Assembly (NCBI GenBank): GCA_003554685.1
Contig: PWHA01000040.1
Location: 1-10,024 of the forward strand
Length of the DNA stretch: 10,024 nucleotides
Direction of reading: 5' to 3'
From: Halanaerobiaceae bacterium
GTDB lineage: Bacteria; Bacillota; Halanaerobiia; Halanaerobiales; Halarsenatibacteraceae
Each line of letters starts with the position of its first letter. Position 1 is the first letter of the stretch. Under the pieces are notes generated by a model. That model saw only the letters and a program-made list of their open reading frames with translations. It was not told the origin of the DNA and ran no database searches. Below, piece by piece: positions 1 to 5,836 of the stretch. The translations under genes were made by a program, and so were the position numbers.

Positions 1-390
1 ATAAAAACCTTTGATAGATCCGAGATAATTATAGTCGCCAGCCCTATTTTTTTTAACGGTATGCCCTCAACCCTGAAAAAAATGATCGACCGCTGTCAGC
101 CAATCTGGGCCAGCAAATTCCGCCTGGAAAGGCCAATCATTGACCGAAATAAAAAGAGACGGGGTCTGCTGCTGGGCTGTGCCGGAGCTCCGGAATATCA
201 GGATCAGTTTACAGCCCTGAAAACCGTGGGCAGGATGTTTTTCAAGACCGTAAATACCAGGCTTCTAGCTCAAAAACTAATACCCAACACCGATAACCTG
301 GTTCTGGAAAAAGAAAGCGAACTGCTGGCCGAGGTCCGGGAACTGGGGGAAAAACTGGTTGGAGAGTTTGCTGGAACCAGTCGGACTTAG
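1..390 (+). CDS. Flavodoxin-like NAD(P)H-dependent oxidoreductase, C-terminal part (5' end outside window)
   Basis: The reading frame is open from base 1, so the gene starts upstream of the window; the ATG at 61 is internal. The visible residues include a hydrophobic beta strand followed by SPIFFNGMPSTLKKMIDR, the typical flavin-phosphate/isoalloxazine-side loop and helix of the NADPH-dependent FMN reductase / iron-sulfur flavoprotein group (usual pattern SPxYxxxxPxxLKxxIDR). A second hallmark follows, GLLLGCAGAPEYQDQF, the strand and loop after the flavin site. The product is probably a soluble FMN-dependent reductase; the substrate cannot be told. The N-terminal FMN-binding loop and any CxxCxxC cluster lie outside the window. 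It is the only gene on the plus strand and converges on the molybdenum cluster, with only 22 bases between the stop codons and no clear terminator there. The family call is fairly safe, the exact role unknown. Confidence 0.8.
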   Translation: MKTFDRSEIIIVASPIFFNGMPSTLKKMIDRCQPIWASKFRLERPIIDRNKKRRGLLLGCAGAPEYQDQFTALKTVGRMFFKTVNTRLLAQKLIPNTDNLVLEKESELLAEVRELGEKLVGEFAGTSRT

Positions 391-412
391 AAAACACCCG
401 CAGGAAAAATAT

Positions 413-1435
413 TTACCATCCCTTGCCAAAACCACATTCCGGATAACGGCAGATCTCACAACCCAGGCAGAGTCCTCCGTGACCCAGTTCGGCGATCTCC
501 CCGGCTGTAATATTTTCTCCTGCTGCCAGCCTCGGCAGGATCAGATCAAAGACCGTGGTCCGGGAAAACATGGCACAGCCAGGCAACCCGATTAGCGGGA
601 TATCCTTCCGGTAGGCCAGCATAAACATGGCACCTGGAAGTACCGGGGCCCCGTAGGTGATAACCTCGGTGGAAATTTCTGCAATGGCAGCGGGTGTCAG
701 ATCATCGGGATCAACTGACATGCCACCGGTGCAGACCACCATTTCAGCTCCTCCCTCAATGGCAGTCAGAATTCTCCTGGCTATATCTTCTCTGTCATCA
801 GGTGCCAGTTCGGTCTTGATTACCTGTAATCCATGGCCGGTCAGTTTTTCCCTGACAATCGGAGTGAATTTGTCTCCTATTCTACCGGCAAAGACCTCTG
901 AACCGGTAGTTATAACTGCTGTCCTTTTCTCCTGAAAAGCTTTGATTTTCAGGAGAGGTTCGCTGCCGACCTCCTCTTCCACCGCCCTGATTTCATCCTC
1001 CTTAATTATCAAAGGAATAACCCTGGTGCCGACAACCTGCTCGCCCTCCCTAACCGGAGTATTATTATGGCGGGTGGCCATCATAACTTTTTCAATCTGA
1101 TTGAGTCTGGCCAGCCTCTCCCGATCAACCTTTAAAAGCCCTGACCTCCCAGCCCTAAGATTGATTTTACCTTCAACAGGTTCGGATCTTTCTATTCCCC
1201 GCCCCTGGGCCAGGTCGGCCAGCCGGGCAGCTGCCTCATTTTCATGCAGATATCCCGGTTTTTTTTCCCAGATATAAATGCTGTTCTTGCCCAGATCTTT
1301 CAACCGGGGAATATCCTCTTCTTTAATAACATCACCCTTTTTAAAAGCCGGGCCTTTAAACCGGCCGGGTTTTATTTCGGTAATATCATGAGCCAACACA
1401 TGACCCACAGCTTCTTCCACAGGTATTTTCTTCAT
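413..1435 (-). CDS. MoeA-like molybdopterin-binding protein with C-terminal Cys cluster
   Basis: The protein has 340 aa. Residues ~170-305 form a MoCF/MogA-like molybdopterin-binding domain: ITTGSEV (175-181), CTGGMSVDPDDLTPAAI (235-251), the PVLPGAMF loop (264-271) and GLPGCAMF (283-290). Its N-terminal half resembles only the start of MoeA, and it is shorter than canonical MoeA (~400 aa), so it fits the MoeA-like group found in molybdenum hydroxylase gene clusters rather than housekeeping MoeA. The extreme C-terminus has four cysteines (C323, C326, C329, C334; CLGCEICRYPEC), which could bind a metal or an Fe-S cluster; this is inference. Its likely role is to bind molybdopterin, or its nucleotide form, during delivery to a hydroxylase. 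The ATG is preceded by GAGGTGAG about 9 bases away, and the gene lies 5 bases after the preceding stop codon. It is the last gene of the molybdenum cluster. Confidence 0.85.
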   Translation of the reverse strand: MKKIPVEEAVGHVLAHDITEIKPGRFKGPAFKKGDVIKEEDIPRLKDLGKNSIYIWEKKPGYLHENEAAARLADLAQGRGIERSEPVEGKINLRAGRSGLLKVDRERLARLNQIEKVMMATRHNNTPVREGEQVVGTRVIPLIIKEDEIRAVEEEVGSEPLLKIKAFQEKRTAVITTGSEVFAGRIGDKFTPIVREKLTGHGLQVIKTELAPDDREDIARRILTAIEGGAEMVVCTGGMSVDPDDLTPAAIAEISTEVITYGAPVLPGAMFMLAYRKDIPLIGLPGCAMFSRTTVFDLILPRLAAGENITAGEIAELGHGGLCLGCEICRYPECGFGKGW

Positions 1436-1440
1436 TCTAT

Positions 1441-1776
1441 TTAGCTCACCTCTCTAACAAACAGGGGCTCCAGAAAAACCTCGACCTGTCCCCCGCAGAC
1501 TCCTCCGGCAGAAGCAACATCCTGGCTGCTTAAGTCAAAGTGATATCTGCCGGGTTTATCATTTTTATTCTCCAGCAGTTCCACGGCTTTAGCTATAATC
1601 TCACCTTCCAGAGAGCCTCCCCCGATCGTTCCATTAATCGAGCCATCCTGCCAGATCAGCATTCTGGCTCCGGCACTGCGGGGAGCCGAACCGGAGGATC
1701 TGATAATAGTTGCCAGCACTACAGGAGTTCTCTCCCGGGCTGTTTCCTGGATTTTGCTGAGGATTTCACTATCCAT
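1441..1776 (-). CDS. Stand-alone XdhC/CoxI N-terminal domain protein
   Basis: This 111-aa protein corresponds to just the N-terminal XdhC_CoxI domain. It contains RSSGSAPRSAGARM (26-39), GTIGGGSLE (49-57) and GGVCGGQVEVFLEP (91-104) with the conserved cysteine C94. XdhC proteins bind the molybdenum cofactor and help sulfurate and insert it into xanthine dehydrogenase-type hydroxylases. The usual ~100-residue linker and Rossmann domain are missing here but are present in the gene immediately upstream, so the two products may work as a pair. The ATG has an excellent AAGGAGG 7 bases upstream and overlaps the preceding gene by 8 bases, showing translational coupling. The reading frame ends cleanly in TAA with no remnant of a C-terminal domain, so it looks like a genuine short gene and not a frameshifted one. 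Confidence 0.85.
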   Translation of the reverse strand: MDSEILSKIQETARERTPVVLATIIRSSGSAPRSAGARMLIWQDGSINGTIGGGSLEGEIIAKAVELLENKNDKPGRYHFDLSSQDVASAGGVCGGQVEVFLEPLFVREVS

Positions 1777-2533
1777 GAGTGAGCCTCCTTGTCTTAATCA
1801 AGTTGGCAATAATTGATACCGCAATTTCAGCCGGGGTTTCACTGCCAATTTCTATTCCAATGGGGGCATCAATTTTAGCAATTCTTTCCCGGGAGATATC
1901 AATTTTCTGCTCAAGTTCAGAAAAAATCAGGTCAACCTTTCGCCGGCTGCCTATCATTCCCAGATAGCTCCAGTCTTCTCTAACTACTGACTTTAAAACC
2001 TCATAATCATACTGATGACCCCGGGTTACGATTACCAGATAATCACCGGAACGGGCCTGATAATCCCTGAGAAATCCGGCAAAGGGCTGACAGTGGATCT
2101 CTTCAGCCCCGGGAAAGTTTTCCCGGCAGGCAAATTCCTTTCTGTCATCAATAACTTCAACCCGAAAATCAACCAGGACAGCCATTCGGGCCAGTTCCCT
2201 GGCAACATGGCCGGCCCCAAAGATAAGGAGCCGGGGTTTCAGCTCCAGGGGCTCCAGAAAAACCTCCAGCTGGTCCCCGGAGGGAAGCCGATAGCTTTCC
2301 AGGCAGGGAGAAAAAAACTCATCAATATCTCCAATCTTATTTTTTAAAAACTCCTTAACTTTCCGCTTCAGCTTCCGGCTGGCCCTAATCTCATCCCGGG
2401 ATATTATAACTTTATCACCGGGCTGCAGGTCTGCTGTTTCCTCTGGAAAATCAACGGCTATCACCGTCAGGAGCACCCCGGATTTGCCGGCAGCCAGATG
2501 CTCTTCTATAACGGAAAAAAACTTAAGATTCAT
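1769..2533 (-). CDS. XdhC family molybdenum cofactor sulfuration/insertion protein
   Basis: The protein has 254 aa. The C-terminal Rossmann domain (~100-245) is well conserved: LLIFGAGHVAREL (102-114), VTRGHQYD (169-176), YLGMIGSRRK (190-199) and APIGIEIGSETPAEIAVSI (223-241). The N-terminal ~97 residues look like a worn XdhC_CoxI domain: the ending QLEVFLEPL is kept, but the GTIGGG stretch and the CGG cysteine motif are gone, the latter replaced by LPSGD. The expected role is handling of the molybdenum cofactor for a hydroxylase of the xanthine dehydrogenase family. The intact N-domain is supplied as a separate protein by the next gene. The ATG has AAGGAGG about 10 bases upstream, placed directly after the TGA of the preceding gene (16-base gap). 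Confidence 0.88.
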   Translation of the reverse strand: MNLKFFSVIEEHLAAGKSGVLLTVIAVDFPEETADLQPGDKVIISRDEIRASRKLKRKVKEFLKNKIGDIDEFFSPCLESYRLPSGDQLEVFLEPLELKPRLLIFGAGHVARELARMAVLVDFRVEVIDDRKEFACRENFPGAEEIHCQPFAGFLRDYQARSGDYLVIVTRGHQYDYEVLKSVVREDWSYLGMIGSRRKVDLIFSELEQKIDISRERIAKIDAPIGIEIGSETPAEIAVSIIANLIKTRRLTHG

Positions 2534-2549
2534 CTATTTGTTGCCTCCT

Positions 2550-3392
2550 TCAGGCAAAACTTCGATTTTTTGTCAGCCAGCTGAAGACAGCCTCCAGAAC
2601 CCCGCCAGCAACAGAAAGGGATTTGTCAGAAATATGGCGGCAGTGTTCGGGATTATTGCGGGGATCAATATCTCCCAGTTTGGTTCCCCTGCTAACCTTA
2701 AGACCGCCGGGAAGCAAACCCCTGATAATCCCGGCAATCCTAGCCTTAACAGGCTGCTCCTCCAGATAGCCGATAATATCTCCAGGTTGAACCCTTTCTC
2801 CTATCCGGCGCTCGGTCCGAAAAACACCTCTTCGGGGAGCATGATACACCCTTTCCTGACTGAATCCCAGCACTTCACCCGGTTCGCCGGTATCGGGTGC
2901 AGTAGAACCCTGGTAGATGGTCCGTCCCAGAAAATGCCCCCGGCAGGTTTCCACCGCAGCATGACAGTTCTCTCCCGCTTTAAAACCCGGACCCAGGCCA
3001 ATCACCAGCCCGGCATCCTCCCTGTCGGTTCCCGCTGAATCCTTCAGCATTCTGCCATCAACCAGAATCTGATGGCGATATGAGGATAGCACCCCGGCAG
3101 CCCGGGAGAGCGGGACTACAGCAATTTCACCCTGATCCTGGACTTTAAGGCATTCTTTAATATTTTCAATCCGGTGGGCTGTCAGGCCCTCTATTTTGAT
3201 TTCATCCTGATAAATTGCAGTAGCATAGGAAACAGTTCTTCTCACAGCCAGAGGCTGATCCTTTTCCACGATTAAAATCTGCCAGCCGGTCCGGTGAAGC
3301 CGATAGGCCACCCCGCTGGCAAGATCTCCCCCGCCCTTAATCACCACCCGGGGGCTGATATTCTCTTTGATCTGAAATTTAGCTTCAGCCAC
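2550..3392 (-). CDS. yqeB: Selenium-dependent molybdenum hydroxylase system protein, YqeB/EF2563 family
   Basis: The protein has about 280 aa. It carries the family's signature regions: VVIKGGGDLASGVAYRLHR (16-34), LAVRRTVSYATAIY (48-61), LVIGLGPGFKAGENCHAAVET (split across 129-149), the GRTIYQGSTAPDTGEPGE stretch (156-173), KLGDIDPR (238-245) and ISDKSLSVAGGVLEA (254-268). This family accompanies selenium-dependent molybdenum hydroxylases in Clostridia and Enterococcus; the exact biochemical step is not established, though a role in making the labile-selenium cofactor is proposed. No ATG is available near the expected start. The GTG at 3392 is preferred, with AGGA about 9 bases upstream; a TTG at 3398 is two codons further up but sits too close to the same site. 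Either choice overlaps the preceding yqeC gene by more than 50 bases, which is unusual. Confidence 0.85.
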   Translation of the reverse strand: MAEAKFQIKENISPRVVIKGGGDLASGVAYRLHRTGWQILIVEKDQPLAVRRTVSYATAIYQDEIKIEGLTAHRIENIKECLKVQDQGEIAVVPLSRAAGVLSSYRHQILVDGRMLKDSAGTDREDAGLVIGLGPGFKAGENCHAAVETCRGHFLGRTIYQGSTAPDTGEPGEVLGFSQERVYHAPRRGVFRTERRIGERVQPGDIIGYLEEQPVKARIAGIIRGLLPGGLKVSRGTKLGDIDPRNNPEHCRHISDKSLSVAGGVLEAVFSWLTKNRSFA

Positions 3393-4210
3393 CTGCAACC
3401 ATCCTTCCTAATTTCCAGATGATAGAGCCATTCTAGCACATTGCGATAGTCAATTGCAGTAATTCCCTTTACACTGGAGAAACAGGAATTTTCTTTCCGC
3501 TCTATGTCCTTAAGTAGTTCAGAAACCAGCCCTGCTGCCAGCTCCTGCCGGTTTCGTGATGCCTGGGACAACAGCAGATAGGCCCGGCCGGCAGCCTCAA
3601 GATGCTCTCCATACCACTGTCTGTCGGTAAAAAGCTCCCGGTAAACCTTTAAGTTTAAATACCGCCTGCCCGTGCCGGAGCTAATTATCCCGGCCCGGTG
3701 ACAGATTCTGCTGCTGATGGGCTTTCCTGCTCCGGAAAGACCCTGAACCAGAAGTAAAACTTCCGGGTTTGCCGGCAGGACAGGCTCCCACTCAGCCGGT
3801 GCCTTGCAGGAACGATTTCCGGCTCCATCGGCCTCAACTAAAAATATTAGCTCCGGAAATCTCTGCACCGCCGAGATAATCCACTCCACCGGCAGTCCCT
3901 TAATTTTTGCTTTCTTTTTATCTCCCGGCCACCTGCTGATTTTCCTGACTGCCGGGACTAAAATCTCTGTCTTCTGCCGCCGTCGATAGGAGGTCAAAGC
4001 AGTAAAAAATTCTGCCCTGCCAGAGCAAATTGCCAGACGATGCGGCAAACCGGCCGGCCTGAGCAGAGCAGTAGTTGAAGTATAGACAAGCTGGTGATAG
4101 GAAAAATCCCGGGCCAGCCGATTTAAGGTCCCGGTTTTACCTCCAGCTCCCACCAGCCAGACAGCTTCGCCTCTCTTTAATCTCCAGATATCTTTAAGTC
4201 TCTTAATCAT
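3341..4210 (-). CDS. yqeC: Putative selenium-dependent hydroxylase accessory protein YqeC
   Basis: The protein has 289 aa from the chosen start. Residues 18-28 (WLVGAGGKTGT) form the short P-loop-like motif typical of YqeC, followed by TSTTALLRP (44-52). The diagnostic stretch VEADGAGNRSCKAPAEWEP lies at 125-143, with an acidic DGAG element suited to binding Mg-nucleotide. A nucleotide-dependent role in maturing selenium-dependent molybdenum hydroxylases is presumed from genomic association; no reaction is proven. An in-frame ATG at 4258 would add 16 basic residues, but family members begin a few residues before the 'LKDIWRLKRGEAVWLVGAGG' region. The ATG at 4210, overlapping the mocA stop by 8 bases, is therefore preferred; its ribosome binding site is weak and it probably relies on coupling. 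The C-terminus (after ~270) overlaps yqeB and is poorly conserved-looking. Confidence 0.8.
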   Translation of the reverse strand: MIKRLKDIWRLKRGEAVWLVGAGGKTGTLNRLARDFSYHQLVYTSTTALLRPAGLPHRLAICSGRAEFFTALTSYRRRQKTEILVPAVRKISRWPGDKKKAKIKGLPVEWIISAVQRFPELIFLVEADGAGNRSCKAPAEWEPVLPANPEVLLLVQGLSGAGKPISSRICHRAGIISSGTGRRYLNLKVYRELFTDRQWYGEHLEAAGRAYLLLSQASRNRQELAAGLVSELLKDIERKENSCFSSVKGITAIDYRNVLEWLYHLEIRKDGCRWLKLNFRSKRISAPGW

Positions 4211-4826
4211 GATTGGTCTGTCCCGGAGCATATTTTTGATAATCTTCTTGATAATCAAGGTCGATCAGCACAGCCTTCCGGTCAATCTCCAGATACTCAA
4301 TCTCCTGAGAATAGTTCTCCAGCAGAGTTCTCAGGCCCCCCTCCGGTTCACTCTTGCCCCGGGCCAGGGCATAGATTTCCGGAATCAGCTTGGTCTGAAT
4401 TAACAGGGGATGCCCTCTCCTATTTTGATAGCTCGGTACCAGCAGCAGGGGCTGATCCTCTCGAAATTTTTGCAAAAGCTTATTATAAATATCTGCTGTG
4501 ACCAGGGGCTGGTCGGCCAGCATAAAAAGCAGGCCGGAGGTTTCAGCCGGCAGGTTTTTCAGGCCAGTTAGAACACTGCTGAACATTCCCCGCTGATAAT
4601 CTTTGTTTATTAGCAGTTTAACCCCTTCCGGCAGCTCATCCGCCAGCTCACTTCTTATTCGCTCGGCCTGGCAGCCAATCACCACCCTTATCTCCCCATC
4701 CAAAGTCGATTGATGCAGATTGGAAACCACAGTGCCGAGCACAGTTTTATCTCCCCAGGGAAGAAGCTGCTTCAACCGGCCCATCCGGCTGGCTTCACCG
4801 GCGGCCAGCACTACTGCTGAAATCAT
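4203..4826 (-). CDS. mocA: Molybdenum cofactor cytidylyltransferase (MocA family)
   Basis: The protein has 207 aa, the usual length. It joins CMP from CTP to molybdopterin-Mo to make the cytosine dinucleotide (MCD) cofactor used by xanthine dehydrogenase-family hydroxylases. Visible motifs are the N-terminal nucleotide loop VVLAAGEASRMGRLKQLLPW (5-24), LADQPLV (103-109, metal-binding D105), NRRGHPLL (135-142) and a C-terminal DLDYQEDY (189-196). LAAG, in place of the LAGG seen in MobA, favours CTP over GTP. The frame opens with TTG at 4835 and ATG at 4832, but GGAGG lies 9 bases before the ATG at 4826, which also gives the family-typical MISAVVLAAG start. The gene overlaps the preceding P-loop/Asp23-like gene by 32 bases and yqeC by 8, so it sits in the middle of the molybdenum operon. 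Confidence 0.88.
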   Translation of the reverse strand: MISAVVLAAGEASRMGRLKQLLPWGDKTVLGTVVSNLHQSTLDGEIRVVIGCQAERIRSELADELPEGVKLLINKDYQRGMFSSVLTGLKNLPAETSGLLFMLADQPLVTADIYNKLLQKFREDQPLLLVPSYQNRRGHPLLIQTKLIPEIYALARGKSEPEGGLRTLLENYSQEIEYLEIDRKAVLIDLDYQEDYQKYAPGQTNHD

Positions 4827-5637
4827 CTTCATCAACCTCCATACCGGCTATTTCCAGATCTATCTTTAAGACATTAATTCCAGCAAAATTTTCCATTTCA
4901 GCCGCCAGCTGCTGGCGGTATTCCTCCAGATAGGTGGGAAAATCATAGCCATAACGGACCACCAGATTGATCTCAAAGAGCAGCCCTTCTTCCCGCTTGA
5001 TTATCCCTACATTTCGGAGGTAGGCAATTCCCTCATACTGCCTAGTTAAATAGAGAACTGTATCCCGAAATACCTTATTATAGACTATTAGATTGCCGAG
5101 ATAGCTGAAACGGGCCCGGACAATTGAACTTTCCCGACTTAAATCATTCTGCTCCCGATTGAATAAAACTCTAAGGGAATCGGTAAAATAACCCAGGAAC
5201 TGTTTTCTTACTTCAATTTTGGGAACGGGAATTACATGTTTGCCCTCACTTTTCCGGACCGAAATTGCCCTCTCAATTTCAGCAGGACTGGCAATTTCAT
5301 CAATCATAATGGTATTATTGATCCCCTGCAGCTCCAGCTGTTCCACAATCTTTTCCGCCATTTCCAGGGAGGTTCCCAGAATTAAAATTCTCTCTGCTCC
5401 GCTGTTCTCAATAGCCTGGCAGACCTCCTTCCGGTGGTTTTCATTGTGAAAAATGGCCCTTTTGATGGCAGCAAGTTTGCTGTTCTCTCTTTTAGCCGAT
5501 TTACCGGCCAGTATTTTGCCCTCTTTAATCAATAGGCCATCATCTAAAATTAAAGGTATCCCGTAATCATAGGCTAAAACCCTGGCCCTATGGCTTTTCC
5601 CGCTGCCGCTGGGCCCTATCAGGGCATATACCTCCAT
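4795..5637 (-). CDS. Uncharacterised P-loop protein with C-terminal Asp23/Gls24-like domain
   Basis: The protein has 280 aa and no assigned function. Residues 1-15 (VYALIGPSGSGKS) hold a clean Walker A motif; ILDDGLLIKEGKILAGKSAKR (30-50) and RILILGTS (83-90, a possible Walker B-like strand without the usual acidic end) follow. A conserved-looking SEGKHVIPVP stretch lies at 130-139. From ~170 the sequence SIVRARFSYLGNLIVYNKVF and the remainder to ~265 resemble an Asp23/Gls24-type alpha-beta domain, known from Bacillota envelope-stress proteins. Similar two-domain proteins occur in Clostridia, as far as I recall. No signal peptide or membrane segment is seen. A GTG at 5646 and ATG at 5643 are possible, but GAGGTG six bases before the ATG at 5637 supports this start. 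It is the first gene of the molybdenum cluster, just downstream of a candidate promoter, and its end overlaps mocA. Confidence 0.75.
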   Translation of the reverse strand: MEVYALIGPSGSGKSHRARVLAYDYGIPLILDDGLLIKEGKILAGKSAKRENSKLAAIKRAIFHNENHRKEVCQAIENSGAERILILGTSLEMAEKIVEQLELQGINNTIMIDEIASPAEIERAISVRKSEGKHVIPVPKIEVRKQFLGYFTDSLRVLFNREQNDLSRESSIVRARFSYLGNLIVYNKVFRDTVLYLTRQYEGIAYLRNVGIIKREEGLLFEINLVVRYGYDFPTYLEEYRQQLAAEMENFAGINVLKIDLEIAGMEVDEDDFSSSAGRR

Positions 5638-5664
5638 TCTCATCACCTCGCTGCCCTTTCAGGT

Positions 5665-5692
5665 ATCATAATAAACTCAAACCTGTCCGCAA
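5665..5692 (-). promoter_or_regulatory. Candidate sigma-A promoter of the molybdenum cofactor cluster
   Basis: Read on the minus strand, TTGCGG (5692-5687) and TATGAT (5670-5665) are separated by 16 bp. The -10 matches 5 of 6 consensus bases; the -35 only the TTG. The predicted transcript would start ~20 bases before the ATG at 5637. AT-rich sequence with TTGAAA repeats lies directly upstream and could act as an UP element or operator. Confidence 0.45.
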
Positions 5693-5694
5693 AT

Positions 5695-5718
5695 TTGAAA
5701 TTGAAAAGCTTTGAAAAG
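5695..5718. repeat. Three TTGAAA direct repeats next to the molybdenum-cluster promoter
   Basis: On the plus strand TTGAAA occurs at 5695-5700, 5701-5706 and 5711-5716. The last two belong to the longer repeat TTGAAAAG at 5701-5708 and 5711-5718, exactly 10 bp apart, about one helical turn. They sit immediately upstream of the predicted -35 box of the minus-strand promoter, a position that suits a regulator or UP element. They are short and AT-rich, so chance is possible. Confidence 0.4.
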
Positions 5719-5836
5719 AAAATGCTGCCTCCGTCACTCTTCTGCCAATCTAATTTTGTCTCTCCCAGGCAGTTTATTATCTCTCATCGACAATTTAATT
5801 CTGTTTCAGTCAGTTTCGATCAGGTTTGTAAAGCTA

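Noticed and set aside
391..412. Terminator between the two convergent genes at the left end.
   Set aside because: Only 22 bases, with no inverted repeat.
2484..3038. Open frame of 184 codons on the plus strand opposite yqeB.
   Set aside because: Antisense shadow of a conserved gene; the translation shows no family features and no ribosome binding site stands out.
5725..5772. Possible terminator of the mmd operon: CTGCCT (5725-5730) pairing with AGGCAG (5767-5772), with a T-rich run after it on the minus strand.
   Set aside because: The stem is only 6 bp with a 36-base loop and does not extend; it is too weak to call. No better terminator was seen between 5647 and 5836.
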